Assembly (NCBI GenBank): GCA_005779525.1
Contig: SXIZ01000069.1
Location: forward strand, 1 to 18,094
From: Methylococcaceae bacterium
GTDB taxonomy: Bacteria; Pseudomonadota; Gammaproteobacteria; Methylococcales; Methylomonadaceae
Length of the DNA: 18,094 nucleotides
Direction of reading: 5' to 3'
Below the pieces are notes generated by a model. It saw only the letters and a program-made list of their open reading frames with translations. It was not told the DNA's origin and made no database searches. The translations under genes and the position numbers were made by a program. Positions 6,795 through 14,341 of this stretch are shown in pieces; positions within the stretch are counted from its first letter, which is position 1, and every line of letters begins with the position of its first letter.

Positions 6795-7549
6795 TAAATG
6801 TTTTGGTTACACGCCCAACACATCAGGCGGATAATCTATGCACTTTATTATCTGCGCGAGCTATGCATGCGGTACGTTTTCCCTTACTGGCGATTGAGGC
6901 GTTAGCAACTCCTTCAGTATTGTCTGCAGAGTTAGAGCGATTACCGCCCTATGATTGGTGGATTTTTATCAGTGCTAATGCAGTAAGTTTTGCGCTGAAT
7001 GGTAATGATGGCAAAATACGCCACCTTTGTGGGCAAGTCAACGTGGCGGCTGTGGGACAGGCGACCGCAAACGCGTTGGAAGCGCACGGTGTTACTGAGG
7101 TTTGGGTGCCCGAAACAGGCTTTAATAGCGAAGCGCTGTTAGCTGCCCCAGAATTGCAGGAAGTTTTAGGTAAGCGTGTTCTATGTGTTCGAGGTCAGGG
7201 TGGACGCGAGCTCTTAGCTGAAACTTTGCGCATGCGGGGCGCGCATGTGGATTATTTGGAAGTTTATCGCCGAGTAACACTGTTACCTGATCTGGCTGAG
7301 GTTCAGGCATTAATTGATGCGCAAGCCTTAAATGTTATTCAGCTAAGCAGTGGCGAAGCTTTGGTACATTTGCTAAAGCTGTTCGAGCAAACAAAATATT
7401 TAGAATTTCTGAGAGAGATTCCATTAGTGGTCATCAGTGAGCGCTTGCAGCGTCAAGCGTTGGAATTAGGTTTTAAGTGTGTTGCGGTGAGTGCTAATCC
7501 CGGAGACACGGCAGTAATTAATACAATAATAAGTTTAGTAGGGGGATAA
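6791..7549 (+). CDS. hemD: Uroporphyrinogen-III synthase
   Basis: HemD closes hydroxymethylbilane and inverts ring D to give uroporphyrinogen III, the branch point to heme, siroheme and cobalamin. The family is poorly conserved, but the 252-residue product has the expected marks: VLVTRPTHQADNLCTLL at the N-terminus, DWWIFISANAVSFAL, VAAVGQATANALEAHGV, VLCVRGQGGRELLAETL, YLEVYRR and IQLSSGEALVHLL. The start is a TTG whose last bases form the hemC stop (TTGA overlap), so translation is likely coupled to hemC. No ATG or GTG in frame gives a better N-terminus. Its place between hemC and hemX is the usual gammaproteobacterial order. Confidence 0.92.
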   Translation: MINVLVTRPTHQADNLCTLLSARAMHAVRFPLLAIEALATPSVLSAELERLPPYDWWIFISANAVSFALNGNDGKIRHLCGQVNVAAVGQATANALEAHGVTEVWVPETGFNSEALLAAPELQEVLGKRVLCVRGQGGRELLAETLRMRGAHVDYLEVYRRVTLLPDLAEVQALIDAQALNVIQLSSGEALVHLLKLFEQTKYLEFLREIPLVVISERLQRQALELGFKCVAVSANPGDTAVINTIISLVGG

Positions 7550-7553
7550 AACA

Positions 7554-8840
7554 GTGGCTGAATTGAGCAAAGAACAAGAGAATCATGGATTACCTGATCG
7601 GCAGCCGCGTTCCCGCAGTGCTTTATGGCTAGGTATTTTGGGAATAATACTCCTGATAGGGTTAGCGGGTTTAGTTTTCTTTCTGGATATACAGCATCAA
7701 GGAAAACAAAAAAGTCTTGCTGAACAAGTCACTACCGAACTCTCTAAAAAAGATCAGCAAGTTCTTGAGTTAACTCAACAGATCAGTGGTTATCAAAATC
7801 AGATTGCTGCAATCCAATCTCAACTGGCCACAGTTCAGCAAGATACCAGTGGGAAGGACACCCACTTTAAGCAAGTCCTCGATGATTTTACCAAGCTGCA
7901 TACTGAAAAGCTGGATGTCACGCGCAATGAATTAAAAGGGTCTATTGATCAAGTACAACGCTTACTCGGTAAAACTCGGAGCGATTGGTTGTTAGCCGAT
8001 GCGGAGTATTTACTTACCATTGCGAATGAACGCTTACAATTAATGGGTGATGTCGCTACTGCAAAACGTGCGTTGGAAGCAGCAGATACACGATTGCACG
8101 AAAGTGAAGACCCTGCTGTTTTTAAAGTACGCGAGCAGCTGAGTAAGGAAATTAATGAATTAAACAAAGTCTCGGCGTTGGATATAGTCGGGATTTATTC
8201 TAAACTCAGCGCCATGCAGCAATCTGTCAAAAAATTAAGTGTGTTTTTACCTTATGTGGGTAAAGAAAAACAACCGATTGAAAGTGAAAGTGCTGAAGAA
8301 CAAGAGGTCTATCAAGGCTGGTTGGGAGGTCTACTCAAAAATCTAAAGCCCGTTATTGCGGTACGGCATTCATCTAAACCTGCCTCCGGGATTATCAGTC
8401 GTGAAGAAGCGCAGTTTAGCTATCAACAACTGAGTGTCAGATTAGAAATGGTTAAGATGGCGTTAATTCAGCAAAATGAAACCATGTATTTAACTGCCTT
8501 GGAAGATGTTAAACAATGGTTAAATGAGAATTTTACGATCAATGCTAATGCGAATGACTTTTTAAAGCAGTTGACCGAGTTACAAAGCATTAAAATTCGG
8601 AGTCATTTACCCGATATTGGCGAATCGGCTAAGTTATTAAAAGATATTACCAAATTACGGGTAGAAACAGACAAAGTGCTGCCTTCTAAACTCGCCATTA
8701 CTCCTGAAGTGTCCAAGCCTACTCCAGGAGCAGACGTTAAACCTGTTGAAGCTGTAGCTGCGCCTAGTATGCCATCAACACCAGCTGCGGTTCCTGAACC
8801 AAATCCCATCCAGAAAACGCCATCGTCAACGAAGCAATAG
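7554..8840 (+). CDS. hemX: HemX-family membrane-anchored accessory protein
   Basis: The 428-residue protein has a short polar N-terminus, one membrane span (about residues 23-45), a coiled-coil stretch rich in Gln, Lys and Glu (about 53-125), and the HemX core with DWLLADAEYLLTIANERLQLMGDVATAKRALEAADTRL and HLPDIGESAKLL. The last 45 or so residues are rich in Pro, Ala and Thr. It is often labelled uroporphyrinogen-III C-methyltransferase, but the SAM-binding motifs of CysG/CobA methyltransferases are absent; a structural or scaffolding role at the inner membrane is more in keeping with what is seen. The GTG start at 7554 follows a GGGGGA ribosome-binding site (7541-7546) that overlaps the end of hemD. 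The stop codon abuts the hemY ribosome-binding site. Confidence 0.88.
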   Translation: MAELSKEQENHGLPDRQPRSRSALWLGILGIILLIGLAGLVFFLDIQHQGKQKSLAEQVTTELSKKDQQVLELTQQISGYQNQIAAIQSQLATVQQDTSGKDTHFKQVLDDFTKLHTEKLDVTRNELKGSIDQVQRLLGKTRSDWLLADAEYLLTIANERLQLMGDVATAKRALEAADTRLHESEDPAVFKVREQLSKEINELNKVSALDIVGIYSKLSAMQQSVKKLSVFLPYVGKEKQPIESESAEEQEVYQGWLGGLLKNLKPVIAVRHSSKPASGIISREEAQFSYQQLSVRLEMVKMALIQQNETMYLTALEDVKQWLNENFTINANANDFLKQLTELQSIKIRSHLPDIGESAKLLKDITKLRVETDKVLPSKLAITPEVSKPTPGADVKPVEAVAAPSMPSTPAAVPEPNPIQKTPSSTKQ

Positions 8841-8851
8841 GAGGGAAAATA

Positions 8852-10084
8852 ATGAAGAAACTAGCGTTGGTTTTGGCCCCATTTATCTTAGCGGTAATTG
8901 CAGTCCTCGTACTTTATAATGTCTTAGCTACGTTGGATGATCCTGGATTTGTGCTGCTGGGTTTAAATGGCTGGTCCATAGAAACTTCAGTGGTGGTTTT
9001 TGTCGTAGCCCTGGCAATCTCCTTTATTGTTTTTTATGCACTGTTACGGACTCTCGGTTGGGCAATTCGTTTGCCTGCAAATGTCAGTACCCGACGTAAA
9101 AATATTAAATTCAACCGTTCCAAAGATGATTTAATCGCAGGTTTGATTGATTCAGCAGAAGGAAACTGGGAAAAAGCAGAAAAAACCCTGATTAAGCACG
9201 CCTCTCATAGTGGCGCTCCGCTCATTCATTATCTCACCGCTGCACGTGCTGCGCAGTCGCGTGGAGAGCTTGCTAAGCGGGATGAATATTTACGCCAAGC
9301 CGCAAGTCAGTCTCCCGGTTCTGAAATTATCGTGGGGTTGACGCAAGCCGAATTGCATCTTTCGGGTAATCAATTTGAGCAAGCATTACAGACTTTAACG
9401 CGTTTGCAATCGATTAATCCTAGCCACGCGACTGTCCTTAAATTATTGCACCAGGCGTATAAAAAGGTGGGCGATTGGGAGGGTCTGCGTAATTTATTGC
9501 CATCACTGAATGAACAAAAGATTCTGATGGAAGCTGAGGTGCAATTACTCGAAGTAGAAGTCTATTGTATGCAATTGCGGCAAGCGGCTGCACAATCAGA
9601 AGTACAAGCGATACGTAATGTTTGGGAACAAATCCCAGAGCACATCAAACAAAAATCGGGTGTTGCCGCGATTTATTTTGCGGCGATGATTGATGCTGGC
9701 GCCGGGGCTGAAATTGAAACCGATTTAGCAACGGCATTAAGTGCGCGATGGAATACCACATTACTCGCCTTATACGGTGTTTTGCAATCACCCAATTCAG
9801 CGCATCAGTTGGTCGTCGCGGAGCGATGGTTACCATTGCACCCAAATGATGGCCTTTTGTTAAGTATTCTTGGACGATTACATTTAAAGCAAGGGGATTT
9901 GCTAGAAGCGGAGCAATATTTAACGCGGAGCGTTGCTCAAGAACCTACAGTGCAGGCTTTGCAGCTCTTAGGCGATTTACTTCTGTCTCAAGGGCAGAAT
10001 GACAGAGCGGTTGAATGTTATAAGCAAGGTTTGGAGTTGGTCTCCAGTCAAGTTGTCAGTAATATCGAACTGATCAATAGCTAA
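8852..10084 (+). CDS. hemY: HemY-family TPR membrane protein
   Basis: The 410-residue protein begins with two membrane segments (about residues 4-25 and 43-68) separated by LDDPGFVLLGLNGWSIETS, the hallmark of the HemY N-terminal domain. After basic residues (RRKNIKFNRSKDD) the rest is made of helical tetratricopeptide-like repeats, clear in LLSILGRLHLKQGDLLEAEQ and LLGDLLLSQGQNDRAVECYK near the C-terminus. It is not the HemY-type protoporphyrinogen oxidase of Gram-positive bacteria despite the shared name; it has no FAD-binding motif. The enterobacterial homologue is encoded in the same operon and its biochemical role is unsettled. A strong AGGAGG site (8839-8844) precedes the ATG. The operon ends at the hairpin at 10095. 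Confidence 0.9.
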   Translation: MKKLALVLAPFILAVIAVLVLYNVLATLDDPGFVLLGLNGWSIETSVVVFVVALAISFIVFYALLRTLGWAIRLPANVSTRRKNIKFNRSKDDLIAGLIDSAEGNWEKAEKTLIKHASHSGAPLIHYLTAARAAQSRGELAKRDEYLRQAASQSPGSEIIVGLTQAELHLSGNQFEQALQTLTRLQSINPSHATVLKLLHQAYKKVGDWEGLRNLLPSLNEQKILMEAEVQLLEVEVYCMQLRQAAAQSEVQAIRNVWEQIPEHIKQKSGVAAIYFAAMIDAGAGAEIETDLATALSARWNTTLLALYGVLQSPNSAHQLVVAERWLPLHPNDGLLLSILGRLHLKQGDLLEAEQYLTRSVAQEPTVQALQLLGDLLLSQGQNDRAVECYKQGLELVSSQVVSNIELINS

Positions 10085-10094
10085 TTGCAGTACT

Positions 10095-10123
10095 AAAAAA
10101 GGGCGGATAATCCGCCCTTTTTT
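10095..10123. terminator. Bidirectional intrinsic terminator between hemY and the TolC-like gene
   Basis: GGGCGGA (10101-10107) and TCCGCCC (10111-10117) form a 7-bp GC-rich stem with a TAA loop, flanked by six A on the left and six T on the right. Read from either strand it is a stem followed by a T-tract, so it can end both hemCDXY and the convergent outer-membrane channel gene. Confidence 0.9.
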
Positions 10124-10151
10124 AAAAGATGGCACTGAGTAGTTTAGCTAA

Positions 10152-12044
10152 CTATTCGCTGCTTTTTTCTTCGCTAATCAACCATTGATTGTTGACTTTC
10201 TGCCACACAATTTTCTTATTGCTATTGTCTTGGAAGTTTTTAGATTTGTACGCTTGTTTAAAAGTCGTGGTTGCCGTGTTGTTGCCCTTATCGATTTGGG
10301 TTTTAACTTGCGATAAGTTAACAGAAATGCCATTACCTCGTTTAACCCGACTTTGACGAGCTTTTTTCCAAGCTTCATGACTGGTGGAAATATCTGGTTT
10401 AAAGTCTGGGAGATAATAATCCACATAGTTATTAAAGTCGCCTTGAGACCAAGCTGCGGCCCAACTTCTTAAACGTTGATTGACTTCGCTTTCATCCATT
10501 GAAGCGTCTGAACTACTCGCAGTGTTGGGGGCTGCAACAGGAATAGGCCCTACTGCCAACGTATCTTCTGCGTTTAACGTGCTTTCCGGTAATGCCGCTG
10601 TTTGAATCGTGGCTTCGCTGGCTTTTTCAAGGGCCTCCATACCAGTATTTTCAGGAACATCACTGACTACAGTTGGGTTATCATTAGTTGCGGTAATAAT
10701 GACATTATCTTCATTTTTATCCGCAGTGATGGGTTTGGATTCTTTGGGTAAGGACACTTCAAGGTATTTATTGAGTCTACCCATGCCAGCAAGTATTCGG
10801 TAACGTGCAGCCAATTCCGTATATTTGGCGTCAGTATAGGCGACACTGGCAGTATACATCTCGTTAGTGGTATCTAATAAGTCTAATAAGGTTCTTTGAC
10901 CGATATTAAATTGCTTTTTGTAGGCGTCTAAAGTTTTGGTGCTGGCATCGTAATGCGCTTTAAAAAACTCCAACTGGCTTCCCAAGGTTTTATATGCTAC
11001 CCAAGAGAGTCGCATGCTTTCAACGACTTGCCTGTAAGTTCTATCCCGGATATTTTTTGCTTGGTTGACTTCGTAAGCGGTTTGATTGCGTCTTGCGGCA
11101 TCTTTACCGCCATTAAATAAGTTATACGTGACGCGTGCCATCGCGGTTAAGCCTTCTGTATAGCTTTTGACGCCCCCGGTATTACTATTGTCAGAGTAGT
11201 TCACGACAAGATTAACGTTAGGATAGAAAGGGGCACTTGCGGTGTTATGTTGTGCTAGAGATTCAACGATATCTGCATTAGCAGATTTAAGGGTTGGATG
11301 ATTGGCTAGGGCAAGTTCAGTTGCTTCTTCCATGGATCCAGGCAGAGCTTGCGTGGGTTTGGGAGCCTCTTTAAGGTTATGCGGTAGCTCACCAATTTGG
11401 CGTAGAAAATTGGTTTCAGCGTCTTTAAGGTTTCCTGCTTCTGCTTTTAAGTTGGACTCAGCCCTTGCTAGACGTCCAGTAGCTTGGTCTAGATCGGATT
11501 TTCTACCGATACCGCGTTGTGTGCGTAACTTGATTTGTTCAAAAATCCCTTGGTGGGATTTAAGGTTGTCATCAGCAAGTTTATACAATGCTTGACGTCT
11601 TAAAACGTTGATATAAGCTTGAGTGGCTTGTAAGCCAATAATCTCAGACTGCCCAAACACGGTGTAAGCCTGAGCATCGGTTTTGGCTGTTAATCGTGAT
11701 ACTTCATGCGGTGTGGCAAAACCATCAAACACCATTTGTTGCAACTGCACACTACTTTCTGTTCGGGCTAAGGGTCGGGTGCCCACTCCAGTGGAGCGCG
11801 TGACTGGACTGTTGGTTTGGTCAATGCCATAACCCGCAGCTACATCCAACGAAGGTAGATATTTATAGGCCGCTTGATCAATTTCTTGCTCATTAGCTAA
11901 TCGTAATGACTTAGCCTCTTGAATCTCAGGATTATCGTTAATGGTCAATTGCACTGCTTCTTGCAGAGTTTGGGCATTACTCACTGACACGCCACAAGCA
12001 CTACTTAAGATAAAACAACTAAGAAGAGATTTTTGGAAGTTCAT
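10152..12044 (-). CDS. TolC/LapE-like outer-membrane channel with C-terminal NTF2-like (Csd6-type) domain
   Basis: This is the likely outer-membrane exit duct of the type I secretion system. A signal peptide ends near SNA/QTL (residue 24). Residues 25 to about 433 are a TolC-family efflux domain: TLQEAVQLTINDNPEIQEA, the SVQLQQMVFDGF and VTYNLFNGGKDAARR strand motifs, and IGQRTLLDLLDTTNEMYTA as in agglutination-protein/LapE relatives. The 630-residue length exceeds the usual 420-490. A Ser/Thr/Ala/Glu-rich linker (about 434-515) leads to a compact domain (about 517-627) with RLRSWAAAWSQGDFNNYVDYY, HEAWKKARQSRV and IVWQKVNNQWLI, which resembles the NTF2-like domain of Csd6-type L,D-transpeptidases; no transpeptidase catalytic motif is present. 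An AAGGA site precedes the ATG. The gene lies 267 bases from the other transporter genes with its own candidate promoter, and ends at a shared terminator. Confidence 0.88.
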   Translation of the reverse strand: MNFQKSLLSCFILSSACGVSVSNAQTLQEAVQLTINDNPEIQEAKSLRLANEQEIDQAAYKYLPSLDVAAGYGIDQTNSPVTRSTGVGTRPLARTESSVQLQQMVFDGFATPHEVSRLTAKTDAQAYTVFGQSEIIGLQATQAYINVLRRQALYKLADDNLKSHQGIFEQIKLRTQRGIGRKSDLDQATGRLARAESNLKAEAGNLKDAETNFLRQIGELPHNLKEAPKPTQALPGSMEEATELALANHPTLKSANADIVESLAQHNTASAPFYPNVNLVVNYSDNSNTGGVKSYTEGLTAMARVTYNLFNGGKDAARRNQTAYEVNQAKNIRDRTYRQVVESMRLSWVAYKTLGSQLEFFKAHYDASTKTLDAYKKQFNIGQRTLLDLLDTTNEMYTASVAYTDAKYTELAARYRILAGMGRLNKYLEVSLPKESKPITADKNEDNVIITATNDNPTVVSDVPENTGMEALEKASEATIQTAALPESTLNAEDTLAVGPIPVAAPNTASSSDASMDESEVNQRLRSWAAAWSQGDFNNYVDYYLPDFKPDISTSHEAWKKARQSRVKRGNGISVNLSQVKTQIDKGNNTATTTFKQAYKSKNFQDNSNKKIVWQKVNNQWLISEEKSSE

Positions 12045-12081
12045 ATGTCATTCCTTGAATGGAAGTAAGTTGTATTCTGGA

Positions 12082-12109
12082 ATTGTATCTTTTTTAGAAT
12101 AAAATGCAA
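12082..12109 (-). promoter_or_regulatory. Candidate promoter of the TolC-like gene
   Basis: On the minus strand TTGCAT (12109-12104) and TACAAT (12087-12082, 5 of 6 to the -10 consensus) are 16 bp apart, about 38 bases before the start codon. The -35 element is weak. Read-through from the regulator gene upstream remains possible because no strong terminator is seen between them. Confidence 0.35.
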
Positions 12110-12311
12110 AACATTCGCTTGAATATTTAATCTAAGACATTAATATTTTCAGCTATTTATTGATGTTAGAGCATTCATAAATGTGAATTACTTCTCATTT
12201 TTGCCTGCAGCTTATTTTTTTCAAGAATAAGCATGAATGTTAGTGTAAGAGTTTATGGGATTTTTGAGCATGGTTTTATGGAGATGAGTTGATGTAATGG
12301 ATAACAAGGAT

Positions 12312-12974
12312 TCAGTCGTGCTGTTGGAACAGCTCAATTTGGACATCCTTGAGTAAAATGCCTAAATGCAACCGATCTGAAACGTTAAGCTTTTTAAAAA
12401 TGGATGATAAATGCGCTTTAACGGTGCGCTCAGAGATGAAAAGGGTTGATGCAATATCTTTATTACACGTCCCCTGACGAATTAATTTGGCAACATCAAG
12501 TTCTCTAGAGGATAGTGTTTTAAGTGCTGCAGTATCGATAGGAGAAGGGAGTTCCGGTTGTTGTGTGGCGGTAATTTTGACCAAAAGGCCGATAACTTTG
12601 TGTACCAAATGCCGCTGTATCCAGATATCCCCTTGCATAATACTTTCAGTCGCTTGCAAAATGATACTTGCGGGCGCCGAAATCTCGCAGTAGCCAACTG
12701 CCCCGCCTACCAACGCGTGAACTTGCTGATCTTCCGGCCATTGCTGTCCCACAATTAAGAATTTTGTTTGGAATTGTTTGATGCTGCTGATATCAAGTAA
12801 ACCTTGATCAATCAGCGCCGCATCTAGCACAATCAAGACATATTGAGACATCAGTGTAGCGTCGGGCAGTTGCTGGGCATGCATAACAGCGAAATTAAGC
12901 GATAATAGTTGCTCCCAGTTGTTGAGCTGGTTTGGCTGGGGTGCAACGAATAAAATCGTTTTCTTATCTGTCAT
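12312..12974 (-). CDS. LuxR/NarL-type transcription regulator with degenerate receiver domain
   Basis: The 220-residue protein has a response-regulator layout. Residues 153-210 are a clear LuxR-type helix-turn-helix (TLSSRELDVAKLIRQG, NKDIASTLFISERTVKAHLSSIFKKLNVSDR). Residues 4-128 follow the receiver pattern, with D51 in LIVLDAALI at the phosphorylation position. However, the acidic pair that binds Mg after strand 1 is replaced (FVAPQPNQL, around residues 11-14), and the conserved lysine of GYLLKD is replaced in GYCEIS (94-99). It may therefore work without normal phosphorylation. It is the third gene of the minus-strand transporter operon, 5 bases after the HlyD gene; no histidine kinase is in the window. 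A role in controlling the transporter or adhesin genes is inferred from position only. Confidence 0.85.
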   Translation of the reverse strand: MTDKKTILFVAPQPNQLNNWEQLLSLNFAVMHAQQLPDATLMSQYVLIVLDAALIDQGLLDISSIKQFQTKFLIVGQQWPEDQQVHALVGGAVGYCEISAPASIILQATESIMQGDIWIQRHLVHKVIGLLVKITATQQPELPSPIDTAALKTLSSRELDVAKLIRQGTCNKDIASTLFISERTVKAHLSSIFKKLNVSDRLHLGILLKDVQIELFQQHD

Positions 12975-12979
12975 GAGGA

Positions 12980-14335
12980 TTACCGCTCGTGCAGCGCGTT
13001 ATTTTTAGTCTTGATAATCGGTTTCAACATGTAATGTAATACGGTTTTTTTGCCCGTTAAGATATCAACATCGGCGGTCATACCCGGAATAATGTTATAG
13101 ATTTGACCATCTTTTTCAATGTGATTTTGCGTGGTGCTTAAACGAATTTGGTAATAGCTTTTGCCATCGGCAGGATTGGTAATGGTATCGGCACTGATAT
13201 GTTCCAGATGCGCTTCAAGTCCACCATAAATCGAAAAATCGTACGCCGTTAATTTAATAATGGCTTTTTGCCCGGGTCTAAGAAAGGCGATATCTGCGGG
13301 TAAAATTTGCGCTTCAACTAACAGGCGGTCCTCAAATGGAACAATTTCAAGTAAATCCATGCCCGGTTGGATCACGCCACCTATCGTTGCAACTTTGAGT
13401 TGTTTAACCGTGCCTTTGATGGGAGATGTTACTAAGGTCCGGCTAACTTGATCTTTGACTGCGCGTATGGATTCGGTAATACGGTCAGCTTCGGCTTTTG
13501 CGGTGTTAAGTTCGCCCATAATCGTGGCGCGGAATTGGGTTTTTTGTTCGTTGATTCGGTTTTTAGCTTCAGATATCGAGGCCTGTAAGCGGGGAACTGA
13601 CAGGCGGGCGGCATTCAGGTCGCCTTGTAGGTCGTTGGCGTTACGTTTTAAGCGTAAAAACTCAACTTCTGACATTGCACCTTCAGCAACTAACGGTTCT
13701 GACATTTTTAATTCTTTATTCAGCATTTCAAAGCTTTCGCTTAAACGCTGTTTTTTGGACTCATTTTCAATAACTTCTTGTTCACGCTGCTTAATCTGTT
13801 GGTGCGTGGTTTCAATCATTGAATTGAGTTCTTCTTTTTTGGACATATATAATTGTCGCTCATGCATTGCCAGCTCGGGATGATTACGCTCAATATCTGC
13901 GGGCATATGCAGATCGGTACCATTTGCAAGGGCTTGTAAACGGGCAATAGATGCCTGTAACTCAGCTAATTTAAGTTTTTCTTCTTTAAAAGAAGATGAA
14001 AAACGCACGTCATCCAGGCGAAGCAAGGGTTGGTCTTTTTCAACCACATCACCTTCTTTAACCATGATTTCGGAAATGATCCCGCCTTCAAGGTTTTGAA
14101 TAACCTGTAAACGACTCGACGGTATCGTTTTTCCCGTGCCGCGAGTGACCTCATCTACGGTAGCGAAGTTGGCCCAAATCAGTGCCGAAAATACAAAGGC
14201 GGCCGTCAACCATAAAATTAAATGACTTTTTAACGGGGAGGTATACAAAATCGCCGCATTGACGTCGCTCATATATTCACTGTCTTCACGCGACTCATTA
14301 GACCGTAACAGGGAAGATAATATTTTTTTGGACAT
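12980..14335 (-). CDS. Type I secretion membrane fusion protein, HlyD family (LapC-like)
   Basis: The periplasmic adaptor links the inner-membrane ABC transporter with the TolC-like channel. The 451-residue product has a cytosolic N-terminus, one membrane span at about residues 38-57, a first half-lipoyl segment VIQNLEGGIISEIMVKEGDV (78-97), a long coiled-coil hairpin (about 110-295), the second half-lipoyl segment SPIKGTVKQLKVATIGGVI, and a beta-barrel region with IKLTAYDFSIYGGLEAHLEHISAD in pieces. The GMTADVDILTGKKTVLHYMLKPI end is the HlyD C-terminal signature. Length and layout are normal for the family. It lies 6 bases after the ABC transporter and 5 bases before the regulator gene, so the three are one operon. 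Its ribosome-binding site is weak, in line with coupling to the upstream gene. Confidence 0.92.
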   Translation of the reverse strand: MSKKILSSLLRSNESREDSEYMSDVNAAILYTSPLKSHLILWLTAAFVFSALIWANFATVDEVTRGTGKTIPSSRLQVIQNLEGGIISEIMVKEGDVVEKDQPLLRLDDVRFSSSFKEEKLKLAELQASIARLQALANGTDLHMPADIERNHPELAMHERQLYMSKKEELNSMIETTHQQIKQREQEVIENESKKQRLSESFEMLNKELKMSEPLVAEGAMSEVEFLRLKRNANDLQGDLNAARLSVPRLQASISEAKNRINEQKTQFRATIMGELNTAKAEADRITESIRAVKDQVSRTLVTSPIKGTVKQLKVATIGGVIQPGMDLLEIVPFEDRLLVEAQILPADIAFLRPGQKAIIKLTAYDFSIYGGLEAHLEHISADTITNPADGKSYYQIRLSTTQNHIEKDGQIYNIIPGMTADVDILTGKKTVLHYMLKPIIKTKNNALHER

Positions 14336-14341
14336 AATTGA

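Noticed and set aside
7554..8840. HemX as an active uroporphyrinogen-III C-methyltransferase
   Set aside because: The protein has a membrane anchor, coiled coil and HemX core but none of the SAM-binding motifs of CysG/CobA; the common database name is misleading.
12211..12231. Hairpin CTTATT/AATAAG as terminator after the regulator gene
   Set aside because: The stem is AT-rich with internal mismatches and lies about 80 bases after the stop; too weak to call a terminator.
13455..13883. Plus-strand open frame of 142 codons opposite the HlyD gene
   Set aside because: It is the antisense shadow of the coiled-coil part of the adaptor gene, with Ser/Cys/Arg-rich composition and no family resemblance.
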